In this document: positions 45,040 to 56,404 of the stretch, piece by piece | Layout: every line of letters starts with the position of its first letter | Numbering within the stretch: position 1 is the stretch's first letter | Assembly (NCBI RefSeq): GCF_021730395.1 | Contig: NC_069371.1 | Location: forward strand, 73,934,001-73,998,000 | Reading direction: 5' to 3' | DNA: 64,000 bases | Source of the DNA: Mercenaria mercenaria | Lineage: Eukaryota; Mollusca; Bivalvia; Venerida; Veneridae | The notes under the pieces: generated by a model | Told to the model about the DNA's origin: nothing | Databases searched by the model: none | What the model saw: only the letters and a program-made list of their open reading frames with translations | Program-made: the position numbers and the translations under genes

Positions 45040-45519
45040 ATGTTACAACAAAAAAACGGGAGGTTAATGATAAAAGCAAAATGTAAATCTTGTGGAAAAA
45101 TAAAATCAAAGTTTGTTAAAAGTACAGGGGGTAGCAAAACCCACTCTAAGCTTAAGTCTACAGGGGGTAATTTAGATATTCATAAAGCAATGTTACCTTT
45201 GTTACCTAAGAAAGGACTCACCCTCCCAGGATATAATTATTGTGGCCCCGGGAACCCCCTAGACAATGGACCCCCTGTTAACGAACTAGACACAGTATGT
45301 ATGAATCATGATTATTGTTATGATAGTGGACTAAGTAAAAACGAATGTGACAAAGAAATGCTATCTAATTTAAAGAATACTAAATCAAAAACATTTGGAG
45401 AAAAGATTGCAAAACATTTAGTTGTAAAACCCGCAATCAAAACGAAATACAAACTTGGTCTCGGACAAAAACGAAAGTCAAAAAACGGGAAAAGGGGGTA
45501 TACTCTACCCCCGAAATAA
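45040..45519 (+). CDS. Polinton-borne phospholipase A2-like protein (parvovirus VP1-type)
   Basis: The frame looks whole (159 codons). The basic N-terminal half precedes LPGYNYCGPGNPLDNG and the catalytic helix DTVCMNHDYCYD. These match the calcium-loop (YCGPG) and HD-Y catalytic segment of secreted and parvoviral VP1u phospholipases A2. In parvoviruses this domain breaches the endosomal membrane during entry; a similar role here is inference. A basic Lys/Arg tail follows. It is the first gene inside the left end. Confidence 0.8.
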   Translation: MLQQKNGRLMIKAKCKSCGKIKSKFVKSTGGSKTHSKLKSTGGNLDIHKAMLPLLPKKGLTLPGYNYCGPGNPLDNGPPVNELDTVCMNHDYCYDSGLSKNECDKEMLSNLKNTKSKTFGEKIAKHLVVKPAIKTKYKLGLGQKRKSKNGKRGYTLPPK

Positions 45520-45535
45520 ATTGGAGTGATGAATT

Positions 45536-46482
45536 AGCAGATGAATTACACAAACCAATTAAACGAAAATTTCCAAAACGAAGAGTAATAGTTAATGATA
45601 TTGACGACACGTGGTCTGCTGATTTAGTTGATATGCAAGCCTTTTCAAAATATAATAAAGGTGTAAAGTACTTGTTAACTGTTATTGATATATTCAGTAA
45701 ATATGCTTGGGTCATTCCATTAAAGAATAAAACTGGAGAATCTGTTACTGGAGCATTTGAAAAAATAATTTTAAAAGGTAGAATTCAGGGACGAAAGTCC
45801 CCGAAGACTGCAAGGATTCCACAAAATTTATGGGTAGATGAAGGAAAAGAATTAAATAATAAAAAGTTTGAATCATTTTTGAATAAATATAAAATTAACA
45901 TGTACCATACATTTAATGAAGGTAAGGCTGTATTAATCGAAAGATTTAATAGAAGTTTAAAAAGAATAATGTGGAAATATTTTACAGCAAATAATACTTA
46001 TACTTATTTGGACAATTTACAGGAAATGATCAATAAATATAATAACACTAAACATTCTAGTATAAAAATGACACCGACTGAAGCCAGTAAAAACTTAAAT
46101 AAAGGTACTGTTTACTTTAACTTATATGGTAATTTAAAGGTACCAAAGAGTAAAGCAAAATTTAAAATTGGTGATCGAGTTCGTTTAAGCAAACTTAAAA
46201 GACATTTTGAAAAAGGATATACACCAAACTGGACAGAGGAAATATTTATAATTTATAAAATTAATAATACAAATCCAAGAACATACTCTATTAAAGATTT
46301 AAATAATGAAATAGTTCAAGGTTCATTTTACGAACAAGAACTTTTACCTACTACGCAAGAAGTTTTTAGAATAGAAAAAGTTATTAGACGAGACTATAAG
46401 AAAAAACAAGCTTTAGTAAAATGGAAAGGTTACAATTAAAAATTTAATAGTTGGGTACCATTTAATGAATTGGAAGAAATTT
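45536..46482 (+). pseudogene. Polinton integrase (rve family, chromodomain), fossil
   Basis: Retroviral-type integrase core motifs (WSADLVDM, LTVIDIFSKYAW, NLWVDEGKEL, a late Glu in the helix after ERFNRSLK), then a small barrel-like region and a C-terminal chromodomain-like segment (ALVKWKGYN). Integrases of this family insert the linear DNA and create the 6-bp duplication. The coding region seems to begin upstream of the first Met of its frame. The gene appears slightly broken. Confidence 0.85.
45788..45815. repeat. GC-rich mini-hairpin in the integrase gene
   Basis: GGGACGAAAGTCCC forms a 5-bp stem with a GAAA loop, followed by CGAAGACTGCAAGG. It is GC-rich within strongly AT-rich coding DNA and adds about 11 codons between GRI and IPQNLWVDEG, while the frame stays open. 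ATTC lies on both sides. Confidence 0.55.
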
Positions 46483-46504
46483 AAATTGAAAATATATTAT
46501 ATAA

Positions 46505-46939
46505 ATGAGTAATAAAAACTTAATTTCTAATAATGGAATAGAAACAATAGATCAATTAATTATTCACCTAACTAAACTAGCTGCTGCTTACAGAAAAAGT
46601 TATAAATTTTGTGGGAGAGTAAGTACTGGGTTATATATTACAACAAATATCTTTGGTTGTTCAGCTGCATTAGCACTTGTTCCAGCTATTCCTATATTTG
46701 TAGCAGCTGTTGGTGTTGTTACATCAGTAATTACCATATTTATTAATAGACTAAAACTTGACGACAAGAAATTTATTTTAAAAACACATCATCACAAAAT
46801 AAAACAACTAATAACAAAAGCACGGATTGCAGCTTTAGCTGTTCATAACCCCAGTGATCCTGGAAAAGAAGAAGAGAAAAAAGTTATTCAAGATATTTTT
46901 ACAATACTGTTAGAAATGCAGAAAAAAAAAAAAAATTAA
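46505..46939 (+). CDS. Polinton two-helix membrane protein, unknown function
   Basis: 144 codons, looks whole. It has two hydrophobic segments (about residues 45-60 and 60-78, VSTGLYITTNIFGCSAALA and PIFVAAVGVVTSVITIFI) flanked by charged helical stretches. The layout of a pair of membrane helices followed by a soluble helix resembles SLATT-type proteins, but sequence identity could not be judged. Preceded by ATTATATAAATG. Its job in the element is unknown. Confidence 0.6.
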   Translation: MSNKNLISNNGIETIDQLIIHLTKLAAAYRKSYKFCGRVSTGLYITTNIFGCSAALALVPAIPIFVAAVGVVTSVITIFINRLKLDDKKFILKTHHHKIKQLITKARIAALAVHNPSDPGKEEEKKVIQDIFTILLEMQKKKKN

Positions 46940-47057
46940 TGCCCTTTGAAACATATATGAAGGAATTTAAACTTAACGGATATAAAAGTAAAAAAGAAGA
47001 AGAGTTATATTAACTTTAACTTTAATTAAAGATTTTTTCTATAAGTATTTTATATAA

Positions 47058-47720
47058 ATGAGAAAAATTATATCAGTTGAAGGTAATATTGCATCAGGAA
47101 AAAGTACGTTTTTAGATATTATTAAAGAATATAATCCTAATTTTAATATAATTCCAGAACCAATTCATGAATGGCAAAATGTTATGGACCCAAGCGGAAA
47201 TTCATATAACCTTTTTGAACTTGCTGCTCAAGAACCTGTAAAATATTCATTTCCTTTTCAATTAGCAACTGTAAACAGTCACATAAAAATGTTAAATTCT
47301 GCTAAAAAATTTGACCGTGTTTCTTTTCTTGAACGATGTTATTTAACTAACAACAACGTTTTTACAAAACAATATCACGACAACGATGTTATAAATGACC
47401 CCGAGTGGGCAGTATACAATCTTTTCTTAATTGATCATGTTATTAAAATACATGGAAAAAAACCAATTGATGCTTTCATTTATGTTAAAACCGATCCTAA
47501 AATATGTTTTCAAAGACTTCAAAAAAGAAACAGAACTGAAGAAAACAGAGTTGGTTTAGATTATTTAGAAAAACTACACAAATTACACGAAGAATGGCTA
47601 AACAGAATGTCTCAGGAAGGTATTAAAATTTTAACAGTTGATAACAATTTAGAAAAAATAACTTTAAAATCTTATTCAAAAGATATAGATAATATAAACA
47701 AATTTCTCAAATCAATATAA
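47058..47720 (+). CDS. Polinton-borne deoxynucleoside kinase
   Basis: 220 codons, looks whole. The P-loop GNIASGKST is at residues 9-17, and PEPIHEWQNV matches the substrate-binding E-x-x-xW segment of the dCK/dGK/TK2/insect dNK family. ERCYLTNNNVF corresponds to the ERS motif, and RNRTEENRVGLDYLEKLHKLHEEWL is the LID and following helix. The enzyme would phosphorylate deoxynucleosides to raise dNTP supply for replication. It lies between the membrane protein and the polymerase region, behind CTATAAGTATTTTATATAA. Such kinases are common in large DNA viruses but I do not know them as standard Polinton genes. Confidence 0.9.
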   Translation: MRKIISVEGNIASGKSTFLDIIKEYNPNFNIIPEPIHEWQNVMDPSGNSYNLFELAAQEPVKYSFPFQLATVNSHIKMLNSAKKFDRVSFLERCYLTNNNVFTKQYHDNDVINDPEWAVYNLFLIDHVIKIHGKKPIDAFIYVKTDPKICFQRLQKRNRTEENRVGLDYLEKLHKLHEEWLNRMSQEGIKILTVDNNLEKITLKSYSKDIDNINKFLKSI

Positions 47721-47772
47721 TTTCTTTACGTGCGTTTTAGAGATTTTTTTCTATAAGTATATTATTATATAG

Positions 47773-48246
47773 ATGGTTAATAGAAAGGTAGATAGAATGA
47801 TTATACCAAAATTATCTAGCACTTTAGGAGAAATAAGGAATCCAGACAATAATTCATATAAAAAAATACTCAAAAGAAGAAACGTTATTAAATCAAAACT
47901 TAATCAAATAGTTTGCGATGAATATAAAAATCATGTCATTGATAAATTACAAAATGTTATAGATCCTTATCTATTAGAAAGGAATTTATTTGAATGGGAC
48001 TGTGGTTGTTTAATGTTAGAAGAAGAAAATGTCGAAAAGTTATGTGATTGTCCCAGACCAAATAATCATCGAAACAACCCTAAAAGAGTTATTACAACCG
48101 ATTGTGACACTAATGAAGAAAAAATATATAAAAGCACTTACGCAGCATTTAAAGACCTTGATATTAATTCAGGGTTAATAAAAATGTGCTGTGAAGGGAA
48201 AAACAGAGTAAAAAGTTATTATTTTTTTAACCCTTTTTTTGCTTAA
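47773..48246 (+). CDS. Polinton small protein with C-terminal NUMOD1-like HTH
   Basis: 157 codons, looks whole. The N-terminal two-thirds is unfamiliar and includes a Cys cluster (WDCGCLMLEEENVEKLCDCP). The last ~45 residues (EKIYKSTYAAFKDLDINSGL, then IKMCCEGKNRVKS) resemble the short helix-turn-helix modules found beside homing endonucleases and in large viruses. A DNA-binding role is inference. The same CTATAAGTAT box lies upstream. Confidence 0.5.
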   Translation: MVNRKVDRMIIPKLSSTLGEIRNPDNNSYKKILKRRNVIKSKLNQIVCDEYKNHVIDKLQNVIDPYLLERNLFEWDCGCLMLEEENVEKLCDCPRPNNHRNNPKRVITTDCDTNEEKIYKSTYAAFKDLDINSGLIKMCCEGKNRVKSYYFFNPFFA

Positions 48247-48275
48247 CGATTTTTTTTTCTAAATATAATATATAG

Positions 48276-51200
48276 ATGGAAATTGAGAGATCAAAAAATC
48301 AATATATTAAGAAATTTGAAATTAAAGTTGAATATAGACAAGATCCAAAAAATCAACTATATTTAACTATAAACGACTCTTATGAAATACTTAAAGCTGA
48401 ACTTAAAGCTTTAAAAGGTATAAAAATAAACGTTGTTTTAAAAATAACTTTTGTAAAAATGAGCGCAACAGATACAATATATAAACCAGCTTTTTTTTAA
48501 TCAAAAGCTTTAGAAATTATTAATACAAACGAAATAAAAAACACTTTACGTCAAACTTTTGATGAAATAATAAATAGAATTGGTAATTGGATTTCAGAAG
48601 GAAGCGGCTGGAGAATAGAGTCAGTTGATGCTCATTATATAAATAGATATAAGTATAGTCCGTTGGCTGCTTCAAGTTATTTAGAATTACCAAAGAAATT
48701 ACAGAATTCAATGAAAGGATTGGTAAATATAAAGAACGATGATAATGAATGTTTTAGATGGTGTCATTTAGCTTATAAATTTCCTGTAACACAAAACCCT
48801 TATAGAGTTTCAAAATATAAGAAACATATAAACGATCTTAATTATAAAGGAATAAAATTTCCTGTTACATTAAATCAAATACCTAAAATAGACGTTTTAA
48901 ATGACATTTCATTTAATATATTTGGATATGAAGAACCTTCAGGCGTTTATCCATTGTACATATCAAAATATCATTATTCTGAAAGATGTGACATGTTGTT
49001 AATTAATAATGATGGACGCGAGTCCCTGGGAGCTGAAAGCTCACATAAAAAATCACACTATGTTTGGATAAAAGACTTTAATAGATTAATGAATAACAAA
49101 ACAAAAAATACAAACAAGAAACATTTTTGTAGGTCTTGCCTGCAACACTTTACCCAAGAAAGAATATTACAAGAACATGTTGAAAATTGTTTAGCTATCA
49201 ATGGTGTTCAGGGTGTTAAAATGCCACCAGAAGGTAGTAAAGTAGAATTTAAAAACTACCACAAACAATTAGAAGTACCTTTTGTTATCTATGCTGATTT
49301 TGAATCAGTAACTAAGAAAGTTTTAACTGCTTTACCTTCATCTAAATCTTCATTTACAGAACCATACCAAAATCATATAGGCTGCGGCTATGGTTATAAA
49401 GTTGTTTGTTGCTATGACGACAAATATACTAAACCAACACAGGTTTACAGAGGACCCAATGCAGTTTATAAGTTTATTGAAAAAATGCTTGAGGAAGAAG
49501 AGTATTGTAAGGAAATATTTAGAGATAATTTTAAGAAAGATTTAAGAATGTCTAAAAAAGATGAAATTGAATTTAAAAAGCAGAAATCTTGCCACATCTG
49601 TGGAAAAGAATATATAAATGATTCAAACAAAGTACGTGATGGAAAACAAAGTTTTCCGAAAGGACCAAATGCTTGAGGAAGAGGAATATTGTAAAGAAGT
49701 ATTTAAAGAGCACTTTAACAAAGAACTAAGAATGTCTAAAAAAGATGAAAGTGAATTTAAGAAACAAAAGTTTTGTCATATCTGTGAAAAAGAATATATT
49801 CAATCAAAGTAAGAGACCACTGTCATATAACAGGAAAATTCAGAGGAAGTGCTCACTCAGAATGTAATATTAATTTTAGACTAACACATAAAATTCCCGT
49901 TATTTTTCATAATTTAAGAGGTTATGATTCCCACTTTATTATGCAACAAATAGGTAAGTTCAAAAAAGAAATTAATGTTATTCCAAACAATATGGAAAGA
50001 TACATGGCATTTATGGTAAGTGATTTAATTTTTATTGATTCATTCCAATTTATGTCTCAATCATTGGATAATTTATCAAAAAATATCTCAGAATTTAAAT
50101 ATTTTCTGGAAGAATTTCCTAAAAATACAGAATTATTAAAAACAAAAAGTGTTTATCCATATGATTACATGGATTCATTTAAAAAATTCAAAGAAACAAA
50201 ATTACCTCCTAAAGAAGAGTTTTATTCAATTTTAAATGAAACACACATATCTGATGAAGAATATGAACATGCTAAAAATGTTTGGAATAAGTTTAAAATT
50301 AAAACAATGGGAGAATATCATGATCTATATTTAAAAACTGACGTATTACTTTTAGCTGATGTATTCGAAAATTTTAGAAGGTTGTGTTTAGAGTACTATA
50401 AATTAGACCCTTGTCATTATTTTAGTAGTCCTGGTTGAGCTTGGGATGCAATGTTAAAAATGACTGGAATTCAGTTAGATTTAATAACTGATATTGATAT
50501 GTATTTTTTTATGAAAAGGGACTGAGAGGAGAATAAGTTATATTTCAAACAGATACAGTAAAGCAAACAATAAATATATGAAAAGATTATGATCCTAAAC
50601 TTAACAGCAAGTACATTATGTACCTCGACGCCAATAACCTTTACGGTTGGGCCATGTGTCGACCTTTACCCTCTGGAAACTTTAAATTCATATCCGAAAA
50701 ACAATTCAAGAAATTAATTGCAAAAGGTAAAACTAACTTTATAGTTGAATGTGATCTTGAATATCCAAAAGAATTACATACTGTACATAATGATTATCCT
50801 TTGGCTCCTGAAAAAATTAAAATACCAGATGAATGGCTTTCAAATTATAGTAAAAATATTAAAAAAGAATTTGAAATAGGAAAAAGTAATGTAAAAAAAT
50901 TGGTTCCAACTTTAATGAAAAAAAATATGTTGTTCATTTTAAAAATCTTGAACTATATACACAATTAGGGTTAAAAGTAACAAAAATACATAGAATATTA
51001 ACTTTTGATTCATCTCCTTGGTTAAAAACGTATATTGATTTTAATACTCAAAAAAGATCTGAAGCAAAAAATTCATTTGAAAAGGACTTTTTTAAGTTGA
51101 TGAACAACTCTGTATTCGGTAAGACGATGGAGAATTTACGCAAGAGGGTTAATATTAAGCTGACACATGATGAAAATATTTTATTGAAGTATATAGCAAA

Positions 51201-51852
51201 ACCTTCATTGGTTAGTTCAACGATGTTTAACAAGAATTTATTTGGTATTCATAGAATAAAAGAAAGCTTGTTATTAAACAGACCTTGTTATGTTGGAATG
51301 TGCATTCTAGATTTATCAAAATATTTAATTTATGATTTTCATTATAATTACATTAAGGAAAAGTATGGAAGCTCAGCAAAGCTTTTATTCACTGACACTG
51401 ATTCATTATGTTATGAAATAAATACTGAAGATGCATATGAGGATTTTTATAAGGACAAAGATTTATTTGATAATAGTGATTACGATAACAACTCAAAATT
51501 TTATTTCGACAATAATAAAAAAGTAATTGGAAAATTTAAAGATGAAGCTGCCAGTATTCCAATCGTTGAATTTGTTGGATTACGTAGTAAAATGTATTCA
51601 TATTTATTAGAAAACGAAGTTAATGTTAAAAAATGTAAAGGAATTAAAAAACATGTTGTAAAGAAAACAATAGTTCATAAAAATTATAAAGATACTTTGT
51701 TTAATTCAACACGAAGTAATCACACCTTTAAAGTTATTCGTTCTGATAAACACAATCTTTCCAGTTATGTTATAAATAAAACATCTTTATCATGTTATGA
51801 CGATAAAAGATATATTCTTGATAATGGTATTGATACATTAGCTTATTCTTAA
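48276..51852 (+). pseudogene. Polinton protein-primed DNA polymerase B, fossil
   Basis: All main family landmarks are present in order: exonuclease motifs (YADFES, RGYDSHFI, YLKTDVLLLADVF) and polymerase motifs (YLDANNLYGWAM, NNSVFGKTMEN, FTDTDS). A Cys/His pair of small zinc-binding segments precedes the exonuclease region. The family replicates the element's linear DNA from a terminal protein. The gene is broken in several places and is a relic. Confidence 0.93.
49014..49044. repeat. GC-rich double mini-hairpin in the polymerase gene
   Basis: GGACGCGAGTCC (stem with GCGA loop) is followed by GGGAGCTGAAAGCTCAC (stem GAGC/GCTC). The second part is identical over 17 bp to 44850-44866. It adds about ten codons between INNDG and KSHYVWIKDF, residues that are normally adjacent in this polymerase family. 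Confidence 0.6.
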
Positions 51853-52262
51853 ATTAAAGAACCATAAATTGTTAATTGAATATTTTTAACATTTAAACCA
51901 GTAATAGAAATAATATCATTCATTTTAAATTTATTAGCATAATTAATAGAAATAGATTCATTTTTTCTGTTATTTTTTACATCGTAACTTTGAAGAATTA
52001 TATTTTCTTTGTTTTTTAGTTGTAATTTAGCTTCTCCTTTATCTAATTTCATTGCATCAACAAGAATAATTAAAATACAATTAAAATTAATTGTTACATT
52101 ATTACCATTTTGAACTAAACCAGGACTAGCATTTACAGTTTTCCATTGAAATAATCCACTATCAGTATCTTCGGTATAACATGTTAAGAACAATGGAGGT
52201 TTTCTTATTATTTGTCTTTCTATTTTACTTACTTTTTCATTTATATTATTAAATATTCCCAT
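51849..52262 (-). CDS. Polinton leftward gene 1: beta-rich protein, possible fibre head
   Basis: 137 codons, looks whole. It starts behind ATATAA on the minus strand. The N-terminus is short and helical (MGIFNNINEKVSKIERQ), followed by alternating hydrophobic strands ending in IQLTIYGSLI. This layout suggests a small jelly-roll or TNF/C1q-like head, but no family is certain. It faces the polymerase gene tail-to-tail. Confidence 0.5.
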   Translation of the reverse strand: MGIFNNINEKVSKIERQIIRKPPLFLTCYTEDTDSGLFQWKTVNASPGLVQNGNNVTINFNCILIILVDAMKLDKGEAKLQLKNKENIILQSYDVKNNRKNESISINYANKFKMNDIISITGLNVKNIQLTIYGSLI

Positions 52263-52285
52263 TATATAAAAAACACAATATTTAA

Positions 52286-54276
52286 TTAATTGACTAGATA
52301 GAATCTGACATAACTGCCAGGTTCTATGATAAATTTACCAGAACCTTCAAATGGTATTGGTAAAATAATATTTGGTTGAATTGTAAACATCATTCCTTTT
52401 TTTAAATTAATTTTAATTTTTTTCTTGAAAACCAATGTTGTATTTTTAACCTCAGGTTTTATATACTCACTTCCGTTTGTGTGATCGCCCCACCAATCAA
52501 AAAAAATTCTATTAAATGTTCTATCAGAGTTGCTAATGATAATATATATTTCGATTATGTAATCCCCACCTTGTTGGATTTGAAAAACATCTCTTTCCCT
52601 ATCTTTACGATTATTTTCTGAATATATATGATTTGTTTTAATAAAACTTTTATAATCTGAAATCTTATTAACTCGTAATCCAAATAATTCAAATAAATCT
52701 GTGGTATTTAATACCTTTTGTTGTAACTGTTTATCTTCAATGTCATATGTCTGAATTTGAACGCGAGTATAATAAAGATTTACATGAAGTTGTCTGCTAT
52801 TATAATATTCAAAAAGAAATACTTCACGTCTTACTGTTTCCAGTTCAGATTTATATTCTGCAAATTTATTTTCATGTTCAAGAATTACTTCAGCTAAATC
52901 ATCAAGTCGTTTTGTTGTAGCAACTTCAGAAGCAGACAAATTGTCAACAACACCTTTTGTTCTAGCTAATTATGTTTCTTGTTTTAGAAAAACATTTTTT
53001 ACTTTTGTAATTTCTTCTGCATTAGTAGAAATTGCTTGGGTATTAGCAGTGGTTGATTCTCCTTGTTTAGCTGATATTTCAACTACAGAGTCCAGATCAT
53101 TTATTATTTTTTTAATTTTATCATTAAATTCGTTGATATCTTTTTGTAATATTTCTGTAAGTGTACTTAATTCCGCGTACTTTAAATTATGACGTGTGTC
53201 AACAGTACTAATCAAGATCCGGAGTTGTTTCTTAAAATTTTCTAGCTGATCATTAATTATATTAATTGCTTTAGCATTAGCAGTAATTGATTCTCCTTGT
53301 TTAACTGATTTTTCAACTACAAAGTCCAGTTCATTTTTATGTTCTTCAACTTCAGCATTAAGCTGTGTTATATCTTCTTGTAATATTTTTGTAAGTTTAC
53401 TTAAGTCTGCATACTTTAAATTATGACGTGTGTCAACAGTACTAATCCAAATTCGAAGTTGTTTCTTAAAGTTTACTATTTTAGAATTGAGCTCTTTTTT
53501 AAGGTTATTTAATGTAGTGTCATGGTCATCACCTCTTTGTGAAGCTGCCTTTTCCAGTTCAGATTTATGTTCTGCAAATTTATTTGAAAATGTATCGAGT
53601 AAATCTTGGTGTTTTTTTTTTCAGTTTTAGTGTTTAGTTTATTTATTTCTGTTCTGATTTCTAACTGATACATATTTTGTAACTTTTTCTCGACTTCAAT
53701 AATCTTGTCTTTCAGTTCTTCATGTTTAATCATACTTTATTTTAATTCTTGAATTTGAGTGAATAAAATGTTTAAATTGACTCGAAATACTTCTTTTATG
53801 TTTTCGTCTGTCCAATCAGATTTCTCTTCAAGTTCTTTAATAGAATCAACCATAGCTTTCATTTCTTTTTCAATTTTATCTTGTAATTGAACTATTAATA
53901 ATGAATTCTTTCTAAAATCTTTTGTTAATTCTTCAATATTCTTTACTTCTGTTTTCTAGTGTCTGTTTTAAAATACTTTGATATCTTCAAGTTATAGTCA
54001 TCTATTACACCTTGAACTATTTTTAAACATAATCGTCTTGAAACTGCATCTTTGGGTTTATCTGGATTTCCTAGGTTAATAAGGTTATTACCTCCCATAT
54101 CTAATGCTCTGTTCATTGTGTTATCAAGTTCCTTATTTCTGTGAAGATACGATTCCGAATCCTTTTTAAGTTTTTTAAATTGTTTTAGTAGCATAATCAC
54201 TTAAATCAATATCAAATTTAACTTTACTTATACTGTCAGGTTGATTAATTTGTTTTACATCATTAAAAACTCCCAT
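52286..54276 (-). pseudogene. Polinton leftward fibre-like coiled-coil block, fossil
   Basis: Long heptad-rich segments with two ~230-bp internal repeats (TTATGACGTGTGTCAACAGT occurs at about 53189 and 53423). An upstream segment has DMGGNNLINLGNPDKPKDAV, typical of the fold that begins many viral tail-fibre shafts. At its left end is a 217-codon part with a coiled-coil start and a beta-rich domain (RFYLVN terminus). Together they look like attachment-fibre genes. The block is broken in places; the number of original genes is uncertain. Confidence 0.6.
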
Positions 54277-54946
54277 CTATATATTACCAGTAAAGTTTTT
54301 TCTTAAAATCTTCCTTGGTTTGTCAATATATAAGAAATCATATTTTTGTTTTGTTGCATTGGCAAAAGAGTTAGGGTTAATATTTTGTTCATTGCAAATC
54401 ATATCATTTTCTCGTTTACTTGGACTTTCAAATAAAATATAATGTGAACAGTTAATTCGAATATCTTTTGGTGCTTTATAGTAAGACTGACTTAAATAAA
54501 TAACACAACAGTTTTTGTGACGTCCTTGAATAAAGTATTTTGTTATTTCATTCTGAACCTTTTTATCTTCACATACAAAATCATCAAATATTACTACTTT
54601 TTGTTTTTCTGATTCAAGATTCTCACAAGGTTCAATTTGGCTGGGATCAGCTGAATATTCAAGTAATTCATTTGGATCCATTTTATTTTTTTTCTGCAAT
54701 TCCATTTAAGAGCTTAATTAAATCCTGATATTTAGATTGTTCTAGGTTTTTAGCATATAGGTATAATTTATCATAATATATAAGAGGTTCTCGTATCATA
54801 TGCATTAATGTATTTGTTTTTCCACCCCCAGAAGATCCACATATTAACATTCTAAAACATGAATCTGGCATAAAAGGATATTGTTTAATTTGTTTAAAGT
54901 TATTGTGCTTGACATTACTTTTTGTATCATAATTTGGAATTTCCAT
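54277..54946 (-). pseudogene. Polinton packaging ATPase (FtsK/HerA, A32-like), fossil
   Basis: Walker A GSSGGGKTN and Walker B VVIFDDFV, followed by QGRHKNCCVIYLSQSYYKAP, a signature of viral A32-like DNA-packaging ATPases. In the family this motor loads DNA into the capsid. Start codon behind TTATTATATA on the minus strand. It looks broken. Confidence 0.88.
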
Positions 54947-55004
54947 TATATAATAATATTACATTATCTTACATTATCTTACATTATGTTACATTATTAT
55001 ATAA

Positions 55005-56038
55005 ATGTTAGCAAAACTTAAAGAAATAAGAGAACTAAACAACCTAGTTGAACAAAAAGTAAAAACTAAAAGAGAAGAAATAAGAAGAGAAAAAATAAGA
55101 AAAGCTACTAGTCAAGAAATGTATAATGAAATTTATAAACCAATTACTGAAGGAATAGAAAGTCAAAAAGAAAAATTATCAAGTCAGTTAAAAGCATTAC
55201 CTGGAATAAAACAACAATTAGCGTTACTAGGTGATGAAATGAAAGACAAACAAACATATCAAGGTTTACCACAGCTATTCCAAGAACCGCTACCATCATT
55301 ACCGGACTCCTCTGAACGTGTTAAAAATCTTGAAAAAATATTGGCAGATTATGAAAATAAAATAAGAAAAGAACAAGCTTTAAAACCAACTTCCTATAAA
55401 TCAATAGATTGGGGAGATGAACCTGCTGGATGGGTTCCTCAAGATGAACTTAAGAGATTAGAAGATTATGGAAGAAAAAAGATGGGAATAACTGAAACAA
55501 CTGATGATACAACTGAAAAATCAGAAGAATTGGGAGCAAGACCAAAAGATAAAAAATACCTACAGTAGATTTAGATGCTTTTCTGGATGATAATGTTTTA
55601 GAAGAATATGAATATTACAAACCGTCTGAAATGTTTGACTTTTTTACTGCAGATAAATCTGATCCTAATAAAATGAATAAAGACATACTTAAAAATACAA
55701 TAGATGGTGTTACTGAGGATATCAAAAAATTAAATGGTCCAATAGCAAGCAAATCAAGATCAAAAGATCCAAATAAGCAAGAAGAAGTAAAAGAATTAAA
55801 ACATGAACGAGATGAACTCATAAAGTACAAAGACCGGTTAAATCATATTCTTGGTATGTCTTCTACATATGGACAAGGAATAAGATATCATAATCCGTAT
55901 AAAGTTTCACCAAATGGACATCATGGTAATTTAATTATTAACTTAAATAAACTTTATGGTCAAAACAAATTAATTGCTAAAGATAGAATAACTGGAAAAG
56001 AAGTAATTAACACTAAAGTAGATGAAAGATTTAATTGA
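55005..56038 (+). pseudogene. Polinton conserved coiled-coil protein, fossil
   Basis: The N-terminal part is a highly charged coiled coil. The C-terminal part has YGQGIRYHNPYK and GNLIINLNKLYGQNKLIA, a pattern I associate with a conserved Polinton/adintovirus protein of unknown function. Divergently transcribed from the ATPase across a short AT-rich gap with ACATTATCTT repeats. The region is not whole. Confidence 0.6.
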
Positions 56039-56140
56039 TTGATTAATAAAAGATAAAACAATAAAAAAAACATTCAATTCATTCTAGAAAAATATTTAAA
56101 GAATTAACAGAAAAATCAGATTACCTATCAATAAAAATCT

Positions 56141-56362
56141 ATGAAATTTAAAAAAGTAATTATGGGACAAGGCTATGACGTTTGTCCATGTAATCCAGAA
56201 GAATTGGTTAATGACTTGCAGTTAATTTGTGGTTCGATTGATGCTGGAAATAATAATGAAGAACTAAAAAATGAAGGTATTAGGGTAGTAGATCAATTAT
56301 TAAAAATGGATAAATTGTTACCAGAACAACATGAAATGTTATATAAAAAATATTTTTCTTGA
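56141..56362 (+). CDS. Polinton small conserved protein, unknown
   Basis: 73 codons, looks whole. It includes EELVNDLQLICGSIDAGNNN and RVVDQLLKMDKLLPEQHEML, a helical pattern seen in small genes next to Polinton minor capsid genes. Function unknown; a structural or assembly role is possible from position only. Confidence 0.55.
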   Translation: MKFKKVIMGQGYDVCPCNPEELVNDLQLICGSIDAGNNNEELKNEGIRVVDQLLKMDKLLPEQHEMLYKKYFS

Positions 56363-56404
56363 ATTTACACTTTTATTAAAAAGATATGTTTAATAATTAT
56401 ATAA

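Noticed and set aside
45536-46482. Integrase as part of an LTR retrotransposon
   Set aside because: There is no LTR, gag or reverse transcriptase, and it sits inside a Polinton with terminal inverted repeats and a 6-bp duplication.
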